Source: Piscinibacter sp943370595
GTDB lineage: Bacteria; Pseudomonadota; Gammaproteobacteria; Burkholderiales; Burkholderiaceae_C
NCBI GenBank assembly: GCA_943370595.1
Contig: CALRRO020000001.1
Location: 496,001-560,000, forward strand
Length of the DNA stretch: 64,000 nt
Direction: 5' to 3'
Every line of letters begins with the position of its first letter. Within the stretch, counting starts at the first letter, position 1. The translations under genes were made by a program, and so were the position numbers. Under the pieces are notes generated by a model. That model worked only from the letters and a program-made list of their open reading frames with translations. It did no database searches and was not told the origin of the DNA. Below are positions 32,865-40,488 of this stretch, piece after piece.

Positions 32865-32905
32865 TGCGTTCGCGCACAGACCAGGGCCCGGCCTCGCCCC
32901 ACTCT
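32860..32905 (+). promoter_or_regulatory. Palindrome-type promoter of the ATP-grasp/Wzz operon
   Basis: CAAGGTGCG-TTCG-CGCACAGAC (32860-32881), 18 bp, then CACTCT (32900-32905), a weak -10. The predicted start is near 32912, 37 bases before ATG 32949. Confidence 0.62.
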
Positions 32906-32948
32906 GCACGGGTCCGGTTCGGCCCCTCGTGCCGACGGCCGATCGCCC

Positions 32949-34295
32949 ATGCCCTCTGCTTCGCCCCGGCCGCCAGCACCGCCGCGCATCCTGCTCACCG
33001 CCACGCTGCGCTGGCCGATCGCCGCGCGCCTTTCAATGGCTTTCGCCGAACTCGGCTGTCACGTCGAGGTGCTCTGCCCGCGCGGCCACCCGGTGCTGCA
33101 GACACGCTCGGCGGCACGCAGCCATCGCCACAGCGTCTGGCGCCCGCAGCGTTCGCTCGGCGACGCCCTGCGCCGTGCCGAGCCTGACCTGGTGATCCCC
33201 TGCGACGACGACGCGGCGCTGCAGCTGCAGCGCCTGCATGCAGCGCGTGAGGGCAGCCACCCGCTGACGCCGGCGATGCGCGAGCTGATCGCCCGCTCGC
33301 TCGGCGCACCCGAGGCCTGCCGGCTCGCCACCACCCGCGGCAGCCTGCTGGCCCTGGCCGCCGAACTGGGCATCCGCGTGCCGCGCACCCAGCCGCTGGC
33401 GAGGCCACAGGCCCTGGACGGCTGGCTCGATGCGAACGCCCTGCCCGCGGTGATCAAGATCGACGGCAGCTGGGGCGGGCTGGGCGTGGCGATCGTGCGC
33501 ACGCGTGAACAGGCGCGGCGCGCCTTCGACCGCCTGGCGTCACCGCCGCTGCCCGCTCAGGCACTGCTGCGCGCGCTGCTCGAGCGCGACAGCCTGCCGC
33601 TGCGCCGCTGGCTGGCCCCGCGGCGCAGCGGGCTGACCGTGCAGGACTTCATCACCGGCGAGCCGGCCAACCGGGCCGTGGCCTGCTGGCGCGGCGAGGT
33701 GCTCGCCGGCATCAGCGTGCAGGCTCTGCGCACCCAGCACACGACCGGGCCGGCCACGGTGGTGCAGGTGATCGACAACGCCGAGATGACCGAGGCCGTG
33801 CGGCAGCTGGTGCAGCGGCTCGGCCTGTCGGGCCTGTGGGGCGTGGACTTCATGCTCGAGGCCTCGACCGGTGCGGCCCACCTGATCGAGATGAACCCGC
33901 GCGCCACGCCGATCAGCCACCTGGTGCCGGGCTGCGGCCACGACCTGCCGGCGGCGCTGCTGTCGGCACTCGGCGGCTGGCGCGTGCCGGCCGGCCGCGC
34001 TGCGAGCCGGCACGAGGTGATCGCGCTGTTCCCCGGCGAACACCGGCGCGACCCGGCCAGCGTGCACCTGCGCGACGGCCACCACGACATCCCCTGGGAC
34101 GAGCCCGCGCTGGTGCGCGACGGGCTGGCGCCGCCGTGGTCCGAGCGCGGCTGGATCGCACGCGGCTGGCAGCGCTGGCGCGCGCTGGCCCGACAGCGAG
34201 GCAGCGCACGCACCGCCACCCCCGATGCGTACGGCAGCGAACAGACGCTCGCCCCCCGCGCCGACTACAACCCGCTGTCGCGGCCCCTGCCGTGA
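32949..34295 (+). CDS. ATP-grasp enzyme of the exopolysaccharide locus
   Basis: 448 residues. An N-terminal Rossmann-like domain (RILLTATLRWPIAARLSMAFAELGCHVEVLCP) is followed by an ATP-grasp fold (about 105-345) with RLATTRGSLLALAAELGIRVP, AVIKIDGSWGGLGVAIVRT, and the metal-binding pair in GVDFMLEA...HLIEMNPRATPISHL. The layout is carbamoyl-phosphate-synthase/biotin-carboxylase-like. Such enzymes join a carboxylate to an amine or similar nucleophile using ATP, so it may attach an amino acid to a sugar; the substrate cannot be read. The 3' 70 coding bases contain the wzz promoter. It is co-directional with the genes to 43910. Confidence 0.78.
   Translation: MPSASPRPPAPPRILLTATLRWPIAARLSMAFAELGCHVEVLCPRGHPVLQTRSAARSHRHSVWRPQRSLGDALRRAEPDLVIPCDDDAALQLQRLHAAREGSHPLTPAMRELIARSLGAPEACRLATTRGSLLALAAELGIRVPRTQPLARPQALDGWLDANALPAVIKIDGSWGGLGVAIVRTREQARRAFDRLASPPLPAQALLRALLERDSLPLRRWLAPRRSGLTVQDFITGEPANRAVACWRGEVLAGISVQALRTQHTTGPATVVQVIDNAEMTEAVRQLVQRLGLSGLWGVDFMLEASTGAAHLIEMNPRATPISHLVPGCGHDLPAALLSALGGWRVPAGRAASRHEVIALFPGEHRRDPASVHLRDGHHDIPWDEPALVRDGLAPPWSERGWIARGWQRWRALARQRGSARTATPDAYGSEQTLAPRADYNPLSRPLP
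34225..34271 (+). promoter_or_regulatory. Palindrome-type promoter of the Wzz-like gene, inside the ATP-grasp CDS
   Basis: ATGCGTACG-GCAG-CGAACAGAC at 34225-34246, 19 bp, TACAAC at 34266-34271. Predicted start near 34277, a leader of about 36 bases to GTG 34314. Confidence 0.7.
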
Positions 34296-34313
34296 CCCAA
34301 CCAGGAACCTGAC

Positions 34314-35744
34314 GTGAACGATCTTCCGGCGCTGTCCAGCGAGCGAACTTCGGCGGCTGCCGTGCCGATGATCCCGCTGGCCTACGTCCACCCCGGCCTG
34401 TCGATGGCCCAGCTGTTCGCGATCCTGTGGGCCCGCCGCGCGCTCGCGGCGACGATCGTCGTGCTGGTGCTGGCTGCCACCGCCATCGCGATGTGGCTGT
34501 GGCCGCGCACCTACGTCGCCACCGCGGCGCTGATGGTGAACTACGAGGTCAGCGACCCGCTCAACGGCAAGGAGCTGCCGGTCGGGCAGGTCGGCAGCTA
34601 CATCGCGACGCAGGTCGAGCTGATGCAGACGCCGGAGCTGCTGCTCGCGGTGGTCGACCGGCTGGGCCTGACATCGAGGCCGGCCTACGCGCGCGGCTGG
34701 CGCAGCGAGAACGGTACGCTGCGCGACTGGGCCGCGGCCCAGCTCGCGCGCACGCTGCAGGTGGAGCAGAGCCAGCGCGGCAGCCAGCTGATCTACGTGG
34801 GCTTCTCGTCGCCTGATGCGGCGGAGTCGGCGCAGGTCGCCAACACGGTGGCCGACGTCTACAAGGAGCAGGACCTGCAGCGCGCCGGCGCCGCGCCCGG
34901 TGACCGTGCCAAGCGCTATGCCGTGCAGCTCGATGAACTGAAAGGCAAGGCCGAGCTGGCGCAACGCGACCTGAGCGCCTTCCAGCAACGCCACGGCCTG
35001 ATCGACGATGCCGACAAGGGCGGCGGCGACGTGCTGCTGCTGGCCAGCATGGACGAGCGACTGCTCGCCGCACAGAACGAGCGCCGCAACGCCGAGGCGC
35101 GCACCGCACAGAACCCGGCCGTCAGCGACCAGGTGCTGGCCTCGCCGCTGACGCAGCAGCTCAAGGCCCAGCTGGCCGCGCAGGAACTGCGGCTCGACTA
35201 CCTGCGCCAGCACTACACGCCGGCCTACCCCGACGTGGCGGACATGGAGACGCAGGTCGCGGCGACGCGCCGCTCGCTGGCGGCCAACGCGAAGAGTTAT
35301 GGCGACGGTGCGGCCGCGACGCTCGGCGTGGCGCAGCGGCTCGAGCGCGGCTTCGAACAGGCGCTCGCCGCGCAGCGCGACAAGGTGCTGGCGCGCAGCC
35401 TGCTGCAGGACGAGGCGGCCCGCTACCGGCTCGAGCTCGCCTCGGCACAGACGGTCTACAAGCGCGCGCTGGAAGGCTATGACCAGATCATGTTCGCCGC
35501 CAGCGCGCGGCAGACCAACGTCAGCCTGGTCAGCCGCGCCACGCCGCCGACGCAGGCGAGCAAGCCGCGCGTGCTGCTCGGCTGGGTGTTCGGCCTGCTG
35601 TGTGCGCTGGGCCTGGGCGCGGGCATCCCGCTGGCGCTGGAGCGCATCAACCGCCGCGTGCGCTGCCGCGACGACATCGAGCGCCAGTGGGGCGTTCCGG
35701 TGCTGGCCGAGTTCGACCGGCTGCCGCGCCGGGTGGCGCAGTGA
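34314..35744 (+). CDS. Wzz/chain-length-determinant-like polysaccharide co-polymerase
   Basis: 476 residues. Membrane helix 1 (ALAATIVVLVLAATAIAMWLW, about 43-63) is followed by a large periplasmic part with long coiled coils (about 180-400, including LKGKAELAQRDLSAFQQRHGLID) and membrane helix 2 (VLLGWVFGLLCALGLGAGIPLAL, about 425-447), the PCP topology. It sets polymer length together with the ATPase encoded next. GTG 34314 has CAGGA upstream. The GTG of the following kinase-like gene overlaps its stop (GTGA). A second promoter unit upstream lets it be transcribed apart from the ATP-grasp gene. Confidence 0.88.
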   Translation: MNDLPALSSERTSAAAVPMIPLAYVHPGLSMAQLFAILWARRALAATIVVLVLAATAIAMWLWPRTYVATAALMVNYEVSDPLNGKELPVGQVGSYIATQVELMQTPELLLAVVDRLGLTSRPAYARGWRSENGTLRDWAAAQLARTLQVEQSQRGSQLIYVGFSSPDAAESAQVANTVADVYKEQDLQRAGAAPGDRAKRYAVQLDELKGKAELAQRDLSAFQQRHGLIDDADKGGGDVLLLASMDERLLAAQNERRNAEARTAQNPAVSDQVLASPLTQQLKAQLAAQELRLDYLRQHYTPAYPDVADMETQVAATRRSLAANAKSYGDGAAATLGVAQRLERGFEQALAAQRDKVLARSLLQDEAARYRLELASAQTVYKRALEGYDQIMFAASARQTNVSLVSRATPPTQASKPRVLLGWVFGLLCALGLGAGIPLALERINRRVRCRDDIERQWGVPVLAEFDRLPRRVAQ

Positions 35745-36487
35745 GCGCGCCCGGCGCACGTCGCGCCCACCTGCCCTTGCCGTCCATGCACCCTGCCGGG
35801 CCCGACTCGGTCTGGCTGCACTCGGCGGCGCGGCCGCTGGAGGCCGTCGAGCCGCTGGTGCAGCCCGACGAGCGCCTGATCATGGCGCACGACCCCTGCG
35901 ACCCGCGCTGCGAGAAGATCCGTGCGCTGCGCACCGAGCTGCTGCTGCGCCGCGAGTCGCCCGAGCGTGCCGACGTGATCGCACTGATCAGCCCCTGTGC
36001 CGGCGAAGGCCGCTCGCTGCTGGCCGCCGAACTGGCCATCGGCTTCGCGCAGACCGGCCACCCGACGCTGCTGGTCGACGCCGACCTGCGCCGGCCGCAG
36101 CAGCACCAGCTGTTCGGCGCGGCCAACCGCCACGGCCTGGCGCAGGCCATCGCCCACGGTGACGAGCCACAGGTGCAGAGCGTGCACGGCCTGCCGCGCA
36201 TGAGCCTGCTGACCGCCGGCGAGGTGCCGGGCGATCCGCTCGAGCTGCTGTCCAGCCGGCGCTTCGCCGCGCTGATCGAACGCTGGCGCCGCGACTACGA
36301 GTTCGTCGTGCTCGACACCGCGCCGGTGGGCCGCTTCTCCGATGGCCTGGCGGTCGCCCGGCTGGTCGGCCGCGTGCTGGCACTCAGCCGCGCGCAGCAC
36401 ACGCCGCGGCAGGACATGGCCGACATGCTGCGCCGGCTGGAGGCGACACGCGCGCAGATCCTCGGCGCGGTGGTCAGCCACTTCTGA
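35741..36487 (+). CDS. CpsD/Wzc-type tyrosine kinase-like ATPase with altered Walker A
   Basis: 248 residues, soluble partner of the adjacent Wzz-like protein. The MinD-type fold shows DPRCEKIRALRTELLLR (EKxRxLRT motif), Walker A SPCAGEGRSLLAAEL, Walker A' LLVDADLRRPQQHQLFG and Walker B FVVLDTAPVG. The Walker A lysine (GEGKS in BY-kinases) is Arg91 here. No C-terminal tyrosine cluster exists; the protein ends VVSHF. It may therefore be an ATP-sensing or structural partner rather than an active kinase. GTG 35741 overlaps the wzz stop. Confidence 0.82.
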   Translation: MSAPGARRAHLPLPSMHPAGPDSVWLHSAARPLEAVEPLVQPDERLIMAHDPCDPRCEKIRALRTELLLRRESPERADVIALISPCAGEGRSLLAAELAIGFAQTGHPTLLVDADLRRPQQHQLFGAANRHGLAQAIAHGDEPQVQSVHGLPRMSLLTAGEVPGDPLELLSSRRFAALIERWRRDYEFVVLDTAPVGRFSDGLAVARLVGRVLALSRAQHTPRQDMADMLRRLEATRAQILGAVVSHF

Positions 36488-36531
36488 GCGCCGCCGCCGC
36501 CCCCACGCCCCACAGCGCCGGACCGATCGCC

Positions 36532-37923
36532 ATGCGTGCCGCCACCCTCGCGCCGACGCCCCGGCCCACGCCCGCGCCGACGCCGATGTGGGCGGTCGAC
36601 AGCCGCCACGCGGGGCTGCTCGCGGCCATGGTCTGGCTGCTGGTGGTGCTGATGATAGTGCCCGAAGGGCTCGACTACGAAGGCATCGCCGGCCAGGGCG
36701 CACGCTCCTCCGGCGGCGCGATCAGCCGCGCGATGTGGCTGGCCGTGCTGCTGCTGGCCACCTTCGCGCTGGCCTGGCGCAGCGGTCTGGCCTGGCTGCT
36801 GGCGGGCCGCCTCAACCCGTTTCTGGCGGTCTTCGCCGCGCTGGCGTTCGCGAGCCTCGCCTGGTCGATCGACGAGCGGCTCAGCGCCCGGCGGCTGATC
36901 CGCTTCGGCAGCATCCTGCTGGCCTGCTTCGCCTTCGTGCTGATGGCCTGGCATGCCCGGCGCCTGCAGAACGTGCTGCGGCCGGTGCTGACGCTGATGC
37001 TGGCCGGCTCGCTGCTGTTCGGCCTGCTCGCGCCGGCGCTCGGCATCCACCACGAGAACGCCGCCGAACTCGCCGGCGCCTGGCGCGGCCTCGCCAACCA
37101 CAAGAACGGCCTGGGTGCGCTGGCCTGCTTCGGGCTGATCTTCTGGTGCCACGGCTGGTTCAGCGGCGAGTTGCGCGCGCCGGCTGCCCTCGCCGGCATC
37201 GCCATCTCCCTGGCCTGCCTGGTGCTGTCACGCAGTTCCACCTCGATGGCGGCCGCCATCGTCGTCGTGCTGTTCCTGGCCTTCGCGCTGCGCGCGCCGG
37301 GCCCGCTGCAGCGGCGTCTGCCCGCGGTGGTGGTGCTGGCCAGCGCCGCGCTGCTGCTGTATGCGCTGGCCACGCTCGGGCTGATTCCCGGCCTGGGCAC
37401 CTTGCTCGCTGCCATCAGCAGCCTGACCGGCAAGGACGTCAGCCTCACCGGCCGCACCGGCATCTGGTGGGTGCTGGCCGGGCACATCGAGCTGCGGCCG
37501 TTGTTCGGCTCGGGCTACGCCGCCTACTGGACCGCCGGCCCGATGCCGGGCACCGAGTCCTACGAGTTCGTGCGCCGCCTGCAGGGCTTCTATCCCGGCT
37601 CGGCGCACAACGGCTACCTGGAGATCGTCAACGACCTCGGCTGGGCCGGCCTGGCCACGCTGTTCGCCTACCTGATCACGCACCTTCGCCAGTCGCTGCA
37701 ACTGCTGCGCGTCGAGCGCTCGCAGGCAGTGCTCTACATCGCAATCTTCCTCCAGCAGGCCATCACCAACCTGTCGGAGACACACTGGTTCAGCGTGCTC
37801 AGCGTGGACTTCGTCATCATGACGCTGGCCAGCACCGCGCTGGCGCGCAGCCTGCTCGAGCACCGGCTGCGCGACGCCTTCGGCGACCCTTCCCGCGGCC
37901 TGCGCCGGACGGGCACGCCATGA
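36532..37923 (+). CDS. O-antigen ligase/Wzy-like exopolysaccharide polymerase
   Basis: 463 residues, about eleven membrane helices. Family traits: a WSIDERLSARRLIRFGSILLACFAF region, NHKNGLGALACFGL in an early loop, and the large periplasmic loop with TGRTGIWWVLAGHIELRPLFGSGYAAYW and SAHNGYLEIVNDLGWAGL. The RTGIW and HNGYLE signatures belong to the Wzy_C/EpsF-type polymerases. It should join lipid-linked repeat units in the periplasm. The stop TGA overlaps a four-codon minigene (37920-37934) leading into the next gene. Confidence 0.87.
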   Translation: MRAATLAPTPRPTPAPTPMWAVDSRHAGLLAAMVWLLVVLMIVPEGLDYEGIAGQGARSSGGAISRAMWLAVLLLATFALAWRSGLAWLLAGRLNPFLAVFAALAFASLAWSIDERLSARRLIRFGSILLACFAFVLMAWHARRLQNVLRPVLTLMLAGSLLFGLLAPALGIHHENAAELAGAWRGLANHKNGLGALACFGLIFWCHGWFSGELRAPAALAGIAISLACLVLSRSSTSMAAAIVVVLFLAFALRAPGPLQRRLPAVVVLASAALLLYALATLGLIPGLGTLLAAISSLTGKDVSLTGRTGIWWVLAGHIELRPLFGSGYAAYWTAGPMPGTESYEFVRRLQGFYPGSAHNGYLEIVNDLGWAGLATLFAYLITHLRQSLQLLRVERSQAVLYIAIFLQQAITNLSETHWFSVLSVDFVIMTLASTALARSLLEHRLRDAFGDPSRGLRRTGTP

Positions 37924-37934
37924 GCACGTCATGA
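37920..37934 (+). other. Four-codon minigene bridging two EPS genes
   Basis: ATG AGC ACG TCA TGA. Its ATG overlaps the polymerase stop (ATGA) and its stop overlaps the acyltransferase ATG (ATGA). It arises from a near-perfect tandem repeat of ATGAGCACG. It may pass ribosomes from one cistron to the next, or it may be a chance duplication. Confidence 0.4.
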
Positions 37935-39052
37935 GCACGATGAACCGCGCGGCGGCAGGCACGGCCGGCATCATCCCGTCGCTGGACGGCCTGCGCGCAC
38001 TGGCCGTCATGCTGGTGTTCCTGGCCCACAGCGGGCTGGACCACGTCGTGCCCGGCGGCCTGGGCGTGACGATCTTCTTCGTGCTCAGCGGCTTCCTGAT
38101 CACCACGCTGATGCGCCAGGAGCACGCGCGCAGCGGGCGCATCGACCTGCGCCGCTTCTATCTGCGCCGCTTCATCCGGCTGATGCCGCCGCTGGTCATC
38201 GTGGTCGGCGCCGCCGCGGCGCTGTCGGCCCTCGGCCTGATCGGCGGACGCTTCACGCTGGGCGGGCTGCTGTCGGCGCTGTTCTATGCCGGCAACTACT
38301 TCGTCATCGCGCAGGACTACCACGGCGTGCCGGCCGGCATCGGCGTGGTCTGGTCGCTGGCCATCGAGGAGCACTTCTACCTGCTCTACCCGCCGCTGGC
38401 GGTGTGGCTGCTGCGCGCGCGCAGCCCGGCGGTGGCGGCGGCCGTGCTGGCGCTGCTGTGCGCGGTCATGCTGGGCTGGCGGCTGTGGCTGGTGCAGCAC
38501 GGCGCCTCGGTGGCCTACCTGACGATGGCCACCGACACGCGCGCCGACGCGATCCTCGTCGGCTGCGCGATGGCGCTGTGGCGCAACCCCTGGCTCGACG
38601 CCGCGCCGGACCAGCCGCCGTGGCGCAACGCGGTGGTGGCGGCACTGAGCATCGCCGCCCTGCTGGCCACGGTGCTGTACCGCGACGAGACCTTCCGCCA
38701 GACCGCGCGCTACACGCTGCAGAGCGTGGCGATCGCTGCGCTGATGCACGTGGCGGTGCGCCAGCCCGGCGCGTGGCCGTGGCGCTGGCTGAATGCGCGG
38801 CCGCTCGTCTACCTGGGCTCGATCTCGTACACCGTCTACCTGTCGCACCACGTGATCCTGCTCGGCCTGGCCCGGCACTGGCCACAGTGGGGCTGGGCCG
38901 GCATCGGCGTCATCGGCGCGCTGCTCACGCTGGCGGTGGCCGAGCCGATGCGGCGCTGGGTCGAGCGGCCGCTGGCCACGCTGCGCCGGCGCCTGCACCG
39001 CGAGCGCGTGCCGTACAAGGCGCCGGAGTTCCGCTTCGTGGGCACGCCATGA
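37931..39052 (+). CDS. Acyltransferase 3 family membrane protein (EPS O-acetylation)
   Basis: 373 residues with about ten membrane helices. Signatures: IPSLDGLRALAVMLVFLAHSGL (with the conserved His), GGLGVTIFFVLSGFLITTLMRQE, FYLRRFIRLMPPL and VVWSLAIEEHFYLLYPPLAVWLL. The C-terminal cytoplasmic tail is basic. It probably acetylates a sugar of the repeat unit. It is the second such enzyme in the locus, so two positions or two acyl groups may be involved. It starts at ATG 37931, with an in-frame ATG nine bases later. The stop overlaps the next gene as ATGA. Confidence 0.9.
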   Translation: MSTMNRAAAGTAGIIPSLDGLRALAVMLVFLAHSGLDHVVPGGLGVTIFFVLSGFLITTLMRQEHARSGRIDLRRFYLRRFIRLMPPLVIVVGAAAALSALGLIGGRFTLGGLLSALFYAGNYFVIAQDYHGVPAGIGVVWSLAIEEHFYLLYPPLAVWLLRARSPAVAAAVLALLCAVMLGWRLWLVQHGASVAYLTMATDTRADAILVGCAMALWRNPWLDAAPDQPPWRNAVVAALSIAALLATVLYRDETFRQTARYTLQSVAIAALMHVAVRQPGAWPWRWLNARPLVYLGSISYTVYLSHHVILLGLARHWPQWGWAGIGVIGALLTLAVAEPMRRWVERPLATLRRRLHRERVPYKAPEFRFVGTP

Positions 39053-40488
39053 GCACCGTCTTCGTGACCACGCCGCACGACGTGTCGCCCGAGGCCGCGC
39101 TGCTCGCGCTGCTCGATCACCACGGGCCCATCCTGCTCGATCTCGACGAGACGCTGTACCTGCGCAACTCGACCGAGGACTTCATCGACTCGGCCCGGCC
39201 GCGTGTGCTGGCCCTGCTGCTGCTGCGCCTGCTCGACCTGCTGGCCCCGTGGCGCTGGACCGGCGGCGAGGTCACGCGCGACGTCTGGCGGGTGCGCCTG
39301 GTGTGCAGCTGCTTCCCGTGGACGGCGCGCCACTGGCGCGAGCGCGTGGCCGAGCTGGCGCTGGGCTTCACCAACCTGCGCCTGCTCGACGCGCTGCGCC
39401 GGGCGCGGGTGCCGGCCATCGTCACCACGGTCGGCTTCCACAGCATCGTGGTGCCGCTGGTCGCGGCACTCGGCCTGCCGCAGGCGCGCATCGTCGCCGC
39501 GCGCACCGGCTCCTTCGCCGACCGCCGCCACGGCAAGCTGCAACTCGCCCAGGGCGCCCTCGGCGACGACACGATCCGCAGCGCGCTGGTGCTGACCGAT
39601 TCCGCGCAGGACCTCGCCCTGCTCGATGCCTGCGCGCGCCCGCTGCGCACGGTGTGGCCGGAGGCGCGCTTCCGCCATGCGCTCAGCGGCGTCTACCTGC
39701 CCGGCCAGTACCTCTCGCAGGTCAAGCGGCCGGGCCAGCGCTACATCTTGCGCGGCATCCTGCAGGAGGACTTCGCCTTCTGGGTGCTGGCCTCGATCGG
39801 CCTGGCCGCGCATCCGCTCACGCACCTGGCGGGCCTGCTGTTCCTGCTGCTGTCGTTCTGGGCCATCTACGAGCGCGGCTATGTCGACAACGACCTGGTC
39901 GCCGCGCGCCACGAGCTGGAGCCCAAGCTCAGCGCCGAGTTCAGCAATGCGCCGGTGGCCACGCCGCGCTGGTCACCCTGGCTGTGGGCGCTGGGCAGCG
40001 GCGCCATCGCCATCGGCCTGCTGCGCTGGCCCGCCATGCCGGTGGCGGCAGACGCCCTCGCCTGGGCCGCCGTGCTGCTGGCCACGCACGCGGGCTTCCA
40101 CCTCTACAACCGCCTCGACAAGGCGACCCGCGTGTGGCTGTTCGCCGGCCTGCAGTTCGCACGCAGTGCCGCCTTCGTCGCGCTGGTGGCCATCACCCCG
40201 GTGGGCGCGGCGGCGCTGGGCGCCCATGTGCTCGCACGCTGGGTGCCGTACCACGCCTACCGGCTCGGCGGCAAGGCCTGGCCGGAGGCGCCGCTGCACC
40301 TGATCCGGCTGATGTTCTTCGCCGTGCTGATGCTGCTGCTCGGCTTCGCGCAGGGGCTGGCATCGCTGACCGGCGGCACCGCGCTCGCGCTGCTGGCCTG
40401 GAACCTGTACCGCGCGCGGCAGGAGCTGGCCGCGGCACTGTCGGCCGCCCACCGCATCGACCACCCCCGCCCGGTGCCGCCACCATGA
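39049..40488 (+). CDS. HAD-type phosphatase domain fused to a multi-spanning membrane domain
   Basis: 479 residues. Residues about 20-230 form a haloacid-dehalogenase domain: LLDLDETLYLRNST supplies the D-x-D-x-T nucleophile motif, IVTTVGFHS the second motif, RHGKLQLAQGALGDD the Lys and VLTDSAQDLALLD the acidic motif. Residues about 240-470 contain seven or so hydrophobic helices starting RYILRGILQEDFAFWVLASIGLA, with GYVDNDLVAARHE in a loop, loosely like UbiA-type prenyltransferases. A phosphatase plus prenyl-type membrane enzyme could act on an undecaprenyl-linked intermediate, but this is inference. The gene is embedded in the EPS operon with ATGA overlaps on both sides. Confidence 0.75.
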   Translation: MSTVFVTTPHDVSPEAALLALLDHHGPILLDLDETLYLRNSTEDFIDSARPRVLALLLLRLLDLLAPWRWTGGEVTRDVWRVRLVCSCFPWTARHWRERVAELALGFTNLRLLDALRRARVPAIVTTVGFHSIVVPLVAALGLPQARIVAARTGSFADRRHGKLQLAQGALGDDTIRSALVLTDSAQDLALLDACARPLRTVWPEARFRHALSGVYLPGQYLSQVKRPGQRYILRGILQEDFAFWVLASIGLAAHPLTHLAGLLFLLLSFWAIYERGYVDNDLVAARHELEPKLSAEFSNAPVATPRWSPWLWALGSGAIAIGLLRWPAMPVAADALAWAAVLLATHAGFHLYNRLDKATRVWLFAGLQFARSAAFVALVAITPVGAAALGAHVLARWVPYHAYRLGGKAWPEAPLHLIRLMFFAVLMLLLGFAQGLASLTGGTALALLAWNLYRARQELAAALSAAHRIDHPRPVPPP

